The notes: generated by a model from the letters alone, not told the origin. A stretch of DNA of 64,000 nucleotides from JAHEAO01 sp041633555 (GCA_041633555.1 JBFKFZ010000001.1:62001-126000), one strand, 5' to 3'. Numbered from the stretch's first letter, positions 44,962-54,082 are shown. A program made the numbers and translations.

Positions 44962-46194
44962 TCAATACCCCACTTCGTGACGCTGCTGGACCAGATGCGG
45001 CGGCATTTCGGCATAGACGTCCTCGAACATGTCTCGCGGCGACGGGACATGGCCGGAGTTCAGCGTACCGATGGCTTCGGCGCGCTTCTGACAGTCGATC
45101 ACCATGTCGGTGATCTCGGCCTGGGCCTGCTTGTGGCGCTCCTCCGACCAGATGCCTTTCCTGATCAGATGTTGCTTGAGCCGTTCGATCGGATCCCCGA
45201 GCGGCCAGGCCTCGCTCTCGGTCTTCGGACGGTAGGCGCTCGGATCGTCGGATGTCGAATGCCCGCCGGCGCGATAGGTCACATGCTCGATCAGCGTCGG
45301 GCCTAGATTGCGGCGCGCCCGTTCGGCCGCCCATTTGGCCGCAGCATGCACCGCGAGGTAATCGTTGCCGTCCACCCGAAGGGCCGGAATGCCGAACCCG
45401 TGCCCGCGCGCCGCGAAAGTATGGGCGCCGCCGCGGGCGATACCCTGGAACGTCGAGATGGCCCATTGGTTGTTCACGACGTTCATCACCACCGGCGCCG
45501 AGTAGGTCGAGGCGAACACCAGCGCCGCGTGAAAATCGTTCTCCGAAGTGGAACCGTCGCCGATCCAGGAGGCTGCGATCTTTGTGTCGCCCTTGATCGC
45601 CGAGGCCATGCTCCAGCCGACGGCCTGGATGTACTGGGTCGCGAGGTTGCCGGAGATCGTGAAGAATCCGTATTCTTTAGAGCTGTACATCACCGGCAAT
45701 TGCCGCCCATGCAACGGATCCGCCTCGTTTGAGTAGATCTGACACATCATGGTTTCCAGCGGATAGTCCGACGCGATCAGCAGACCGGCCTGACGGTAGG
45801 TCGGGAAGTTCATGTCGCCTTTCTGCAACGCCCGCTGAAACGCGCAGCTGATCGCCTCTTCGCCAAGATGCTGCATGTAAAACGACGTCTTGCCCTGGCG
45901 CTGCGCCGTCATCATTCGGCTGTCGTAGATGCGCAGAGTCACCATGTCCCGCAGTCCCTGGGCGATTTCGTCATCGGTTAGGCTGCCGGCCCATTCGCCT
46001 TGCGCCTCGCCCTCGTCATCCAACACGCGGATGATCGTGAATGCCAGGTCGCGGATCACCTCGGGCTTCTCATCCACCGAGGGTCGTCGGACCGAACCCG
46101 CCGCCGGAACTTCGAATCCGGAAAAATCCGGCAGATCGCCGGGCCGGCACTGCGGCTGCGGAACCTTGAGTGAAAGCGGTGGCGTCTCCGTCAT
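44962..46194 (-). CDS. Branched-chain 2-oxoacid dehydrogenase E1 alpha
   Basis: A 410-residue subunit. The thiamine diphosphate motif is WIGDGSTSENDFHAAL followed by VVNNQWAIS; the phosphorylation-loop-like YRAGGHSTSDDPSAYR is as in BCKDH. Residues 1-60 are a bacterial N-terminal extension. It is first in the operon, and its upstream gap holds AT-rich repeats and the regulator gene bkdR on the same strand. Confidence 0.95.
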   Translation of the reverse strand: MTETPPLSLKVPQPQCRPGDLPDFSGFEVPAAGSVRRPSVDEKPEVIRDLAFTIIRVLDDEGEAQGEWAGSLTDDEIAQGLRDMVTLRIYDSRMMTAQRQGKTSFYMQHLGEEAISCAFQRALQKGDMNFPTYRQAGLLIASDYPLETMMCQIYSNEADPLHGRQLPVMYSSKEYGFFTISGNLATQYIQAVGWSMASAIKGDTKIAASWIGDGSTSENDFHAALVFASTYSAPVVMNVVNNQWAISTFQGIARGGAHTFAARGHGFGIPALRVDGNDYLAVHAAAKWAAERARRNLGPTLIEHVTYRAGGHSTSDDPSAYRPKTESEAWPLGDPIERLKQHLIRKGIWSEERHKQAQAEITDMVIDCQKRAEAIGTLNSGHVPSPRDMFEDVYAEMPPHLVQQRHEVGY

Positions 46195-46526
46195 GGCGTC
46201 CTCGATCTGATTGGGTTCGGGCGTGCAACTGTGCTGCCCACTAACCTGACTTCACTATTCCCCTTGCGGAAGCCGGGGTCTAGCTCTGCGCCGGAACTAT
46301 TCTTGGCCCATCCCGTCAGACACATACTGATACAGAGAATAAGACAGTCCACCGGCCCTCCGACTTCCAGCAGTACCGGGCATTCGGCCTTCGCCCAGGC
46401 AATGATCAATGATCTAATTCGTACCTGATCAAATTATTGCCGGTCTTTTAGCGCTTTGGACAAAAATACGCTAACAAGTTTTGTCTTTGTTAGCATCTGC
46501 AAAAGATTTTTTCGGTAGGCCGCCCG
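46195..46526. other. Promoter region of the bkd operon
   Basis: About 330 bp without a gene. On its bkdR-distal side are two TGATCA words 23 bp apart (46403-46408 and 46426-46431) in AT-rich DNA, a plausible site for the Lrp-type regulator. A hairpin at 46470-46494 is annotated on its own. Confidence 0.45.
46470..46494 (-). terminator. Rho-independent terminator of bkdR
   Basis: A perfect 8-bp inverted repeat, GCTAACAA and TTGTTAGC with a 9-bp loop, is followed on the minus strand by GTATTTTTG, 33 bp after the bkdR stop. It would separate bkdR from the bkd operon. It could also be a binding site; the T-run favours a terminator. Confidence 0.65.
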
Positions 46527-46997
46527 TCAGATCGTGTCTGGCACGAATCCTGTCTCGCTCTTGAAGCATTTCAACGAGAATGACGATCGGGAATTCTGAA
46601 TGCCCTTGATGCGGTACAGTTTCTGATTGAGGAAGTGCTCGAATCCCCGCGTCCCGTCGACGGCGACCTTGATGAAACAGTCGAATTCGCCCGAGGTCAG
46701 GTGAACTTCCAGCACCTCGGGCAGCTTGCTCAGCTCTTCACATAGCTCGGTGATCCGGGCGACTTCGTCGCGGGCCGCCGATATCTCGACCAGCACGATG
46801 TCGGAATAGCCCAGAAGTCGATGGTTGATCACCGCGCCGAACTTTTCGATATAACCGTCGCGCTGCAACCGCTGCACACGCTGCCAGCATTGACTGGTCG
46901 ACAGAGACACGATCTCCGACAGCTTGGTGTTCGGGATGTTGCCTTCTTTCAGCAGCGTACGAAGGATTCGCAGGTCTATCGAGTCCAGAGGTTTCAT
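46527..46997 (-). CDS. bkdR: Lrp/AsnC family regulator, BkdR-like
   Basis: A 156-residue regulator. The helix-turn-helix covers about residues 5-55 (LDSIDLRILRTLLKEGNIPN, STSQCWQRVQRLQRDGYI) and the amino-acid-binding RAM domain about 65-140 (LPEVLEVHLTSGEFDCFIKV). I used the ATG at 46997, where the domain begins. BkdR activates bkd genes in response to branched-chain amino acids. It lies between the bkd operon and a divergent amino acid dehydrogenase, so it may control both. Confidence 0.9.
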   Translation of the reverse strand: MKPLDSIDLRILRTLLKEGNIPNTKLSEIVSLSTSQCWQRVQRLQRDGYIEKFGAVINHRLLGYSDIVLVEISAARDEVARITELCEELSKLPEVLEVHLTSGEFDCFIKVAVDGTRGFEHFLNQKLYRIKGIQNSRSSFSLKCFKSETGFVPDTI

Positions 46998-47262
46998 GAA
47001 TATTCTTTCGTCTTTCTGAGCCTGGGCAAAACCTGAATTTGATAATCGGCAGAAAACCTTTAGTTTCAAACATTCATTCTGGCAATCAACCGCTAAGATA
47101 AGAGTCGGAAACTGGAGGGAGTCGCCCGGTCGGAACTGCAGCATCCGGCGTACTGCGATCGACCTGCGGCGATATGACTACGCGCTGCACGCGTCATCGG
47201 TGCGGGCGCAGAACGTGGCCGTGAGGACCCCTGAATAGCTCTGGAATCATGAGGACAAGACC

Positions 47263-48327
47263 ATGACAAAGAAATTGGAAGATTCGACGCTGACCATCCG
47301 TGAGCTCGAGCCCAGCAATGGATATGCCCGACTGGTTGAAGCCCGCGACGAACAGACCGGACTGCATGCGCTTGTTTCCATCCATTCGCTGAAGCGAGGA
47401 CCCGCAGCCGGCGGCTGCCGGATGTACAACTACGCGAACGTGAAGCAAGCTATTTTCGATGTCGAGCGTCTGTCCCGCGGCATGACCTACAAGAACGCTG
47501 CTGCCGAATTACCCCTAGGTGGTGGTAAATCGGTGATCATTGGCGATCCCAAGACGCAAAAGACGCCAGAGCTGATGCGTGCCTTCGGTTCCTTCATCGA
47601 CTCCCTGAACGGCGATTACTACACCGCCGAAGATGTCGGCGTATCGGTGCAGGACATGGCCCATGTCGCAAAGAAGACCCGCTATGTCGCGGGTCTGGAA
47701 GGCGGTGCCTTCGCCAGTGGCGACCCCTCGCCAGTTACCGCGCGCGGCGTCTTTCTGTGCCTGAAGCAGACCCTGAAACATGCCACCGGCTCGGACGATC
47801 TGACGGACAAGAAGATCGCCGTGCAGGGCCTTGGTCATGTCGGGATGAGTCTCGCTGGAATGCTGCACGCGGCCGGGGCCAAGCTCATCGTTTGCGACGT
47901 CAACGCCGAGCAGGCGCAATCCGCCAAAGAGGCCTTCGGTGCGATCGTCGTTTCGCCGGACGAGATCCTGCGGCAGGATGTCGAAGTGTTCATGCCCTGC
48001 GCCATGGGCGGGGTACTGAGTCCGGTCGCGATTGCTGCGCTGAGGGCCCGCTTTGTCGTCGGCGCCGCAAACAACCAGCTCGCCGATAACGCTTGTGGTC
48101 AACAACTGAAGGATGCGGGCATCCTTTATGCGCCCGACTACATCGTCAATGGCGGCGGTATCGTGAACGTGGCGATGGAGATCCTGCAGATCGCCGATCC
48201 GGACTATCGCGAAAGCCGCATCGCGGGCCTGGCAACGACGCTTGAGAAAGTGTTCGCCCTCGCCGACGAACAGGACCTGCCGCCGCACGTGGTCGCGGAT
48301 CAGCTGATCGAAACCCGCCTGACCTGA
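47263..48327 (+). CDS. Leucine/valine-type amino acid dehydrogenase (Glu/Leu/Phe/Val family)
   Basis: A 354-residue NAD-dependent enzyme. The active site shows MTYKNAA (Lys about 77) and PLGGGKSVIIGDP (Lys about 89); the Rossmann motif is VQGLGHVGMSLAGML and the substrate end is YAPDYIVNGGGIVNVAMEI. Length and motifs match leucine dehydrogenase, which converts Leu, Val and Ile to the keto acids used by the bkd complex. It is divergent from bkdR with a 265-bp shared promoter region. Confidence 0.92.
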   Translation: MTKKLEDSTLTIRELEPSNGYARLVEARDEQTGLHALVSIHSLKRGPAAGGCRMYNYANVKQAIFDVERLSRGMTYKNAAAELPLGGGKSVIIGDPKTQKTPELMRAFGSFIDSLNGDYYTAEDVGVSVQDMAHVAKKTRYVAGLEGGAFASGDPSPVTARGVFLCLKQTLKHATGSDDLTDKKIAVQGLGHVGMSLAGMLHAAGAKLIVCDVNAEQAQSAKEAFGAIVVSPDEILRQDVEVFMPCAMGGVLSPVAIAALRARFVVGAANNQLADNACGQQLKDAGILYAPDYIVNGGGIVNVAMEILQIADPDYRESRIAGLATTLEKVFALADEQDLPPHVVADQLIETRLT

Positions 48328-48344
48328 TCTGCGCTGTCGAGGGG

Positions 48345-48725
48345 TTTGCCAGGTCAAAGACGAAGGGAAACTACACCGAGCCGCAAAGCCAAAAAATACC
48401 TGGCGGACCGCGTGGCGGCGGAAAACAACACTGTTCAACATTTCCTGTCATCCTCTCCAATGCCGTTGGTCGGCAAGAAAAAATCAATGCGGAATTTCTC
48501 GCTCACGATCTTTATCCGGAGTTCTGGTCGTTCTGCCTGAGCAATGGCGTCGGACGAAGGGCACCCTTGAACAAGTTCATCGAAATGACGCGGGAGTTGC
48601 AGGCGGCCTTTGACTTCGAGGTCCTGAGCCGGTCCTTGGATGGCACTGCTGCGCACGAACTCCTGTTCAACGGGATTGATCTGGTCAGCAATCGAGGGGC
48701 CAATCTCCGAACTGCCGCCCAATAA
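48345..48725 (+). other. Open frame without a start codon, possible gene remnant
   Basis: A plus-strand frame stays open from inside the end of the dehydrogenase gene to a TAA at 48723-48725. Its last 88 codons look protein-like (EFLAHDLYPEFWSFCLSNG, then APLNKFIEMTRELQAAFDFE), but there is no ATG, GTG or ribosome site at its front. I do not recognise the family. It may be the tail of a gene lost when the islet formed. Confidence 0.3.
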
Positions 48726-48751
48726 CCTCTTCGATTGGTCTTTGTTGCATG

Positions 48752-48778
48752 GAAGAGGTCCCTCTTTGGGGCCTCTTC
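48752..48778. repeat. 11-bp hairpin between islet and core genes
   Basis: GAAGAGGTCCC pairs with GGGGCCTCTTC (one G-T pair) around a TCTTT loop. No T-run follows on either strand, so termination is doubtful. It may be an end or scar of a mobile element. Confidence 0.45.
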
Positions 48779-49053
48779 ATGATATGATATCGCCCCCAAA
48801 CTAAAAGGCCCGCCGGGTTTTGCCCTGACTCCAATTGAGTCCCCAAGCTAATGTTATTACTTAATAAACATGTCCATTCTGCCTTGGACTCAAACGGCAG
48901 GAGAGAGGTAAATTGATCCCATCGAGAAGCTGGCAATTGCCCCTCCTCGATGGGGTCACATGGGACCCGCGCGGAACAAGCGCCCGCCATGCCTCCTGAC
49001 AAGCAGGCCATGCCATAGCTCTGCCCGGCATGTGCCGGGTGCGATATGCCGGA

Positions 49054-49377
49054 TTAGCGTGGATTGCGCCAGTCAATGCCCTCCAGAAGATAGCCCAACT
49101 GCGCCGCTGAGATCTGCACCGCTTCGCCCGACCGGCTCACCGGCCAGATGAACTTGCCCGCTTCCAGGCGCTTCAGATAAAGCGACATGCCCACGCCATC
49201 ATGCCACAGGATCTTAACCAGATCACCCTTACGGCCCCGAAAGCAGAAGATCTCGCCCGCATCGGGATCGCGGCCGAGCCCTTCCTGCACCTGTAGCGCC
49301 AGCGTGTTCATTCCCCGCCTCATATCGGTGGAGCCGCCCGCAATCCAAACCTTCACCCCCGCCGGAAACGCGATCAT
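49054..49377 (-). CDS. tnpB: IS66 family accessory protein TnpB
   Basis: A 107-residue IS66 Orf2 protein. The pattern MIAFPAGVKVWIAGGSTDMR, LALQVQEGLGRDPDAGEIFCF, GRKGDLVKILWHDGVGMSLY and LEAGKFIWP is nearly invariant in the family. It starts 4 bp inside the tnpA stop. After its stop the expected tnpC transposase gene is missing; AT-rich DNA and the remnant frame come next, so the element is broken. Confidence 0.93.
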   Translation of the reverse strand: MIAFPAGVKVWIAGGSTDMRRGMNTLALQVQEGLGRDPDAGEIFCFRGRKGDLVKILWHDGVGMSLYLKRLEAGKFIWPVSRSGEAVQISAAQLGYLLEGIDWRNPR

Positions 49378-49781
49378 TGCCGATCCACCACTGCCAGAAA
49401 CCGGGCAAGCGCTTCGGGCTCCACGCCCACCGGCACGATGAGCCGGCGGCCATTCGGCAGGGCTATCTCAACCTGACAGCCCGGAGGCGGACAGGGGTCA
49501 ACCGCCTTTGCTTGCGCCGTGGGAGTTCCCTTCGTCACGGCCACCGGCGCGAACGATACCGGGCGAGAAGACCCAAGCTCACCGTTTCGATACTGCCGCC
49601 GCCACGTGGTCAGCAGCGATCGGCAAATTCCATGTCGCCGCGCTGTGGCTGCCGCCTGGCGGTGGCCGATAAAGCTCTCCTCCACAATGCGCAGTTTATC
49701 ACCATCTGACCAATACCGGCGGCGATCACCATCGGCAGCAGACAGAACTTCGATTTGAGGGCGATTGATAAAGTCGGACAT
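49374..49781 (-). CDS. tnpA: IS66 family accessory protein TnpA
   Basis: A 135-residue IS66 Orf1 protein with the helix-turn-helix EESFIGHRQAAATARRHGIC and SLLTTWRRQYRNGEL, then a linker and VEIALPNGRRLIVP with EALARFLAVVDR. Its stop overlaps tnpB. Without tnpC the element cannot move alone. IS66 end sequences could not be confirmed; GTAAGTCCGCCC just before the start is a candidate left end. Confidence 0.92.
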   Translation of the reverse strand: MSDFINRPQIEVLSAADGDRRRYWSDGDKLRIVEESFIGHRQAAATARRHGICRSLLTTWRRQYRNGELGSSRPVSFAPVAVTKGTPTAQAKAVDPCPPPGCQVEIALPNGRRLIVPVGVEPEALARFLAVVDRQ

Positions 49782-49958
49782 AAGGGCGGACTTACCATCG
49801 GATCGATCCCGAGATCAGACGGCCGTCGCCAGATGATTACTGCGAAGCTCTCGTCTGATTGTCTTTCAGACGTCTATTTCCGGCGAAGGTGGGCCTTAAA
49901 TCCGCATTCATCATCATGTCCTATTTCTTCTGTGCGACCAGAAGCAACGGAAAGAATA

Positions 49959-50162
49959 ATGAACACGCACAACGCCCATTTTACAGACTACAGAGTTCTG
50001 GAAGCAGACAATGCGGAAGAGCTTTCCCGAAAAGTGATGCATGCGATTCACAATAGGTGGCAGCCATTCGGCAATATGGCTGTAGCCAAGACGCTGAACG
50101 GCTCCGAAGAGCATATGAAGCTGTTTCAACCAATTGTCCAACAGGCGGAATGGTTTCGATGA
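49959..50162 (+). CDS. DUF1737 domain protein
   Basis: A 67-residue protein with the DUF1737 pattern DYRVLEADNAEELSRKVMHA, then GWQP-like NRWQPFGNMAVAK and QPIVQQ. Members are short, cytoplasmic and often near phage or mobile genes; their role is not known. The ATG at 49959 follows CGGAAAG. It lies between the IS66 remnant and the integrase. Confidence 0.7.
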   Translation: MNTHNAHFTDYRVLEADNAEELSRKVMHAIHNRWQPFGNMAVAKTLNGSEEHMKLFQPIVQQAEWFR

Positions 50163-50260
50163 CCATCGCCAACTGGGGCTCCGGGCCCCCGTCCGATCAG
50201 TTCGATCTTGCTCTTTCTGACACTTCGATCTCCTTTTTTTCACCAGAAGGAGAAAGAGCG

Positions 50261-50335
50261 ATGTCTGATAGAATAAGCGATTCCAATACTAAACAGAGTT
50301 GGCTTTTGGTTTCTGTCCGGTCTGGGATAAAATGA
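50261..50335 (+). CDS. Possible 24-residue small protein
   Basis: A short frame with a very good AAGGAG eight bases before its ATG, but only 24 codons and no known family. It could be a leader peptide, a decayed start of a larger gene or chance. Confidence 0.25.
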   Translation: MSDRISDSNTKQSWLLVSVRSGIK

Positions 50336-50468
50336 GACCGTCTCGATCCCCCTCCCCGGCCATTACCAGGGTTTGGCACCAATACGCCCCACGATTCCAG
50401 GCCAATTCCAACGGACTCGGGTCCGAAAGCTCTGTTCCCGCTGGCATCAGGATCCCAGCTATCACGTT

Positions 50469-50768
50469 ATGAGCGCGCAACGCGAAGACACATTACAGTC
50501 CAAGAAAATGCTGACCGAGCTTATCGAGCAGCACGCCCGGATTCACCTCCTCGCTTTCATCCAAGCTGGCAAGATCATTTGCAAGGATCCCAGAAACCGC
50601 AACCTGATCGCTGACGCTCTCGGGGGCTGGTCTAAAGGCAGGGTCCCGAATGACCGGACGATGCAACGGTGGAAGGACGCTGACAATGCCTTCATGGCAC
50701 TGCGCCGGCCCGGCGTGGACATGGAGGGTCTGACCCAAGACCAGCTCGAATACCGGCTCGCACTGTAA
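50469..50768 (+). CDS. Small hypothetical protein upstream of the integrase
   Basis: A 99-residue frame starting at the ATG at 50469 with a poor ribosome site. It is helix-rich (KKMLTELIEQHARIHLLAF, MQRWKDADNAFMAL), charged and without membrane segments. Its stop lies 33 bp before the annotated integrase start. I do not recognise it. Accessory protein of the islet or an unrelated relic are both open. Confidence 0.45.
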   Translation: MSAQREDTLQSKKMLTELIEQHARIHLLAFIQAGKIICKDPRNRNLIADALGGWSKGRVPNDRTMQRWKDADNAFMALRRPGVDMEGLTQDQLEYRLAL

Positions 50769-50800
50769 TTGGCAAAGCCGTCCTCTCCCATTTCGGAGCC

Positions 50801-51526
50801 TTGAGAGCCGACCAGATCGAACCCCAGACATGTCAAGCCTATGCTGCAGGCCGGGAGAAATCTGGTATCAAACCAGGAACCATCTGGACCGAACTCGGAC
50901 ATCTCGGTTCAGTGTTGAACCGGGCGAAAAAGACCCGGCTGATCCCTCATGTCGCCTACATTGAGCGGCCCTCAAAGCCCGCTACCAAGGATCGAAATCT
51001 GACCCGAAGTGAGTTTGAGAAGCTCCTGGCCGCTCCGGCAGAGCCGCATATCAGACTGGCGATCCTGTTGATGCTGTCGATTGCCGCGCGGGTGACAGCC
51101 ATACTCGAGTTGACCTGGGACCGTGTTGACCTTGAACGAGGTCAAATCGATCTGCGCAAATCCGCCACTGGTCCGAGGAAAGGCCGTGCTGTTGTGCCGA
51201 TCAATACGGGCCTTCATGACGCGCTTGTCGCAGGGCGTGAAGCCGCTCTTACCGATCATGTCGTCGAGTGGGCCGGAAAACCGCTCAAGAGCATCACGCG
51301 TGGCTTCAACTCGACAGTCAAGACCGCAGGTCTGGTCAACGTGTCGCCACCTGTCCTTCGGCACACCAGTGCTGTACATATGGCCGAGGCGGGTGTTCCC
51401 GTGGCCGAGATCAGCCAGTATCTGGGCCATTCAAATGCCTCGATTACGGAGCGCGTCTATGCGAGATTCTCGCCCGACCACCTGCGAACGGCAGCCCAAA
51501 TCCTTGATTTTACGAGGCCGGCCTAG
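50801..51526 (+). CDS. Tyrosine recombinase (phage-type integrase), 5'-truncated and altered
   Basis: About 241 residues from a TTG, though similarity already begins near 50763 (GKAVLSHFGALRADQI). The SAM-like core-binding part is incomplete and the arm-binding N-terminus is missing; family members usually have 330-400 residues. Catalytic residues seen are Arg in IAARVTAILEL, Lys in GPRKGRAVVP, Arg-His in SPPVLRHTSAVHM, His in YLGHSNASI and Tyr in TERVYARFSPDHL. The usual first His of HxxR is Pro (PVLR), so activity is doubtful. It lies 60 bp from the 3' end of tRNA-Val. Confidence 0.8.
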   Translation: MRADQIEPQTCQAYAAGREKSGIKPGTIWTELGHLGSVLNRAKKTRLIPHVAYIERPSKPATKDRNLTRSEFEKLLAAPAEPHIRLAILLMLSIAARVTAILELTWDRVDLERGQIDLRKSATGPRKGRAVVPINTGLHDALVAGREAALTDHVVEWAGKPLKSITRGFNSTVKTAGLVNVSPPVLRHTSAVHMAEAGVPVAEISQYLGHSNASITERVYARFSPDHLRTAAQILDFTRPA

Positions 51527-51586
51527 ACCGTCAGATTCATTGAACCAGCGCGCACTTCGAGAGTTATGGCTAAGCCATTGAAAAGA

Positions 51587-51662
<76 letters not shown>

Positions 51663-51772
51663 GTGCCGCAGGGCTTTACCCCGGCCCGGGGGGCGTTTCA
51701 AGCCCCGTTCTTCCCGGCCCGCGCCAAGGGGGCATGGGGGCCCTGAGCCCCGGGGCGCGCGTCGGGCCCGCC

Positions 51773-52495
51773 TCAGCCCTGCCGCCTGAGCTGGCTGAAA
51801 TGCTGCAGCCGGACGAGGCTCCAATGTAGCGCGATCGAGGGGAAGAAGAACAGCACCCAGCCGATCGAAAGGTAAAGCAGGATCATTGCCGGGATCCAGA
51901 CCACCGCGAAGACAAGCCCCACGAGACCCGCGATCCGCATCGCCAAGCGCTGGCTGAGGAACCGCAGGAGAAGGAGGTGCAGCAGCTTGCCGCCGTCGAG
52001 CGGCTGCACCGGCACGAGGTTGAAGATCGCGAGGAACAGGTTGAACTCGGCCAGCGTGTCGAGCAGCATGAGGCCCCAGCTCCAGACCATGCCCGGATCG
52101 GATTCGGCCGTGAGATAGACCATCCACAGAGGCTCCGAGAGCAGCGAGGCCAAGGCCCAGATCGTCAGGTTGACGATCGGCCCCATCGCGACGATCAGCT
52201 TATCCTGGTAGGGCGTCGCAGAAACCTTGAGCTCACAATACCCGCCGCCGCCGTAAAGCACGATGCGCCGGACCGGCACGTCCTGGATCAGGCTGCCCCA
52301 GGCATGTCCCACCTCGTGCAGGAGGATCGAGCCTATGAGGATCGCGAAAACAAGGACCGACCAGAGAAGATCCAGCGGATCGCGGAAGCTGAATCCGACG
52401 AAGACGAGCGCGAGCAACAAGATCGAGGGGCCGATCTCGACCGGCACGCCCATCGGTCCGCGAAAGCTGTAGATGATCTGGTTGTCCCGAAACAT
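51773..52495 (-). CDS. Site-2 protease-like M50 metallopeptidase
   Basis: A 240-residue membrane protein with six or so hydrophobic segments. The zinc site HEVGHA (HExxH) is at about residue 60 and the third ligand LDG motif VQPLDGGKLL near residue 165. These enzymes cut substrates inside the membrane. It stands between tRNA-Val and der. No partner sigma factor or anti-sigma gene is adjacent, so its target is unknown. Confidence 0.9.
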   Translation of the reverse strand: MFRDNQIIYSFRGPMGVPVEIGPSILLLALVFVGFSFRDPLDLLWSVLVFAILIGSILLHEVGHAWGSLIQDVPVRRIVLYGGGGYCELKVSATPYQDKLIVAMGPIVNLTIWALASLLSEPLWMVYLTAESDPGMVWSWGLMLLDTLAEFNLFLAIFNLVPVQPLDGGKLLHLLLLRFLSQRLAMRIAGLVGLVFAVVWIPAMILLYLSIGWVLFFFPSIALHWSLVRLQHFSQLRRQG

Positions 52496-52630
52496 GGCGG
52501 CTCCACTTTGTCAGGGGACCGGGTAGCCCGGGAATTTGCCGAAACTGGGCGGGAAGGCGGGTCAAAATACGGCACCCGCCACGGCTTCAAGGCCGCACAG
52601 CGTCCGCTGCTGCCCGACTAGAGCGGCAGT

Positions 52631-54082
52631 TCACTCGCTATGCGGCTTCTTGCCCAGATGTTTGCGCAGACGCGACGGGACCGACTTCTTGCGGCCCTTG
52701 TAGGGATTCTGCTCTGACTGACTGCGGAAGGTCAGCCGGATTGGCGTTCCCGGCATGTCAAAGTCAGCTCGCAAGCCATTGACAAGATAGCGGGAATAGC
52801 TTTCCGACATCTTGTCTGGATAAGAAGTCATCACGACGAATCCCGGCGGCCGGGTCTTGACCTGCGTCATGTAGCGCAGCTTGATCCGCCGCCCCCCCGG
52901 CGCCGGCGGCGGATGCGCCTCGACCATGCCGCCGAGCCAGAGGTTGAGCTTGGCCGTTGTCACGCGGCGGTTCCAGATCTCATGCGCCCGCATGATCGCA
53001 GCCTGCAACCGGTCCAGCCCCTTGCCGGTGACGGCCGAGACCGTGACCAGTGGCGCGCCCTTCAATTGCGGCAGAAGACGTTCAAATTCCTCTCGCAACT
53101 CCTTGATCTTGTTGCTCTTGTCGTCTTCCAGATCCCATTTGTTGACGGCGATCACGACCGCCCGGCCCTCGCGCTCGGCAAGATCCGCGATGCGCAGGTC
53201 CTGCTGCTCGAACGGAATCCCGACGTCGAGCAGGACCACCACGACCTCGGCGAATCTCACTGCCCGCAGGCCGTCGGAAACGCTGAGCTTTTCCAGCTTG
53301 TCCTGCACCTTGGCCTTCTTGCGCATCCCGGCAGTATCAAAGATCCGGACCGGCACCCCGTCCCAATCGGTCATCACCGAAATCGCATCGCGCGTGATCC
53401 CGGCCTCGGGTCCTGTCAGTAGCCGCTCTTCACCGAGGATCTTGTTGATCAGGGTCGACTTGCCGGCATTCGGCCGGCCCACCACCGCTACCTGCAACGG
53501 CTTTGCCCTTGTCGGCACGCGGGGGCCGTCATCCTCGCTGATATCGACACCCACGTCGGGCGCGTCTTCAGCGGCGCGCCCCGCGAATTCCTCCTCGATC
53601 GACATCAGCGCGCTGTAGAGCTCGCTCATCCCTTCGCCATGCTCTGCCGACAACCGGATCGGTTCGCCAAGTCCAAGACTGTAGGCCTCGATGACCCCGC
53701 CATCGGCCGCCGCCCCTTCGGCCTTGTTCGCAGCCAGAAAGACATGCGCGTTCTTCTTCCGCAGGATCTCTGCAAAGACCTGGTCGGCGGGCAGGATCCC
53801 GGTGCGCGCGTCGATCATGAACAGGCAGACATCGGCCATCTCGACGGCCCGCTCGGTCAGTTTGCGCATGCGGCCCTGAAGCGACTCGTCGGTCGCCTCC
53901 TCGAGGCCCGCGGTGTCGATTACAGTGAAGCGCAGATCGCCTAGCCGCGCCTCGCCTTCGCGCAGGTCGCGCGTGACGCCGGGCTGGTCATCGACCAGCG
54001 CCAGCCGCTTGCCGACGAGGCGGTTGAACAGCGTCGATTTGCCCACATTCGGGCGCCCGACGATGGCGAGTGTAAAGGTCAT
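52631..54082 (-). CDS. der: Ribosome biogenesis GTPase Der (EngA)
   Basis: A 483-residue GTPase with two tandem G domains: GRPNVGKST near residue 8 and GRPNAGKST near residue 200, each with a DTAGL/DTAGM and NKxD (AANKAEG in the first, a variant; AVNKWD in the second). A KH-like C-terminal domain ends in a basic tail (GRKKSVPSRLRKHLGKKP). It assists 50S subunit assembly. The ATG at 54082 begins the first G domain. Its neighbour bamB upstream is conserved in many bacteria. Confidence 0.96.
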   Translation of the reverse strand: MTFTLAIVGRPNVGKSTLFNRLVGKRLALVDDQPGVTRDLREGEARLGDLRFTVIDTAGLEEATDESLQGRMRKLTERAVEMADVCLFMIDARTGILPADQVFAEILRKKNAHVFLAANKAEGAAADGGVIEAYSLGLGEPIRLSAEHGEGMSELYSALMSIEEEFAGRAAEDAPDVGVDISEDDGPRVPTRAKPLQVAVVGRPNAGKSTLINKILGEERLLTGPEAGITRDAISVMTDWDGVPVRIFDTAGMRKKAKVQDKLEKLSVSDGLRAVRFAEVVVVLLDVGIPFEQQDLRIADLAEREGRAVVIAVNKWDLEDDKSNKIKELREEFERLLPQLKGAPLVTVSAVTGKGLDRLQAAIMRAHEIWNRRVTTAKLNLWLGGMVEAHPPPAPGGRRIKLRYMTQVKTRPPGFVVMTSYPDKMSESYSRYLVNGLRADFDMPGTPIRLTFRSQSEQNPYKGRKKSVPSRLRKHLGKKPHSE

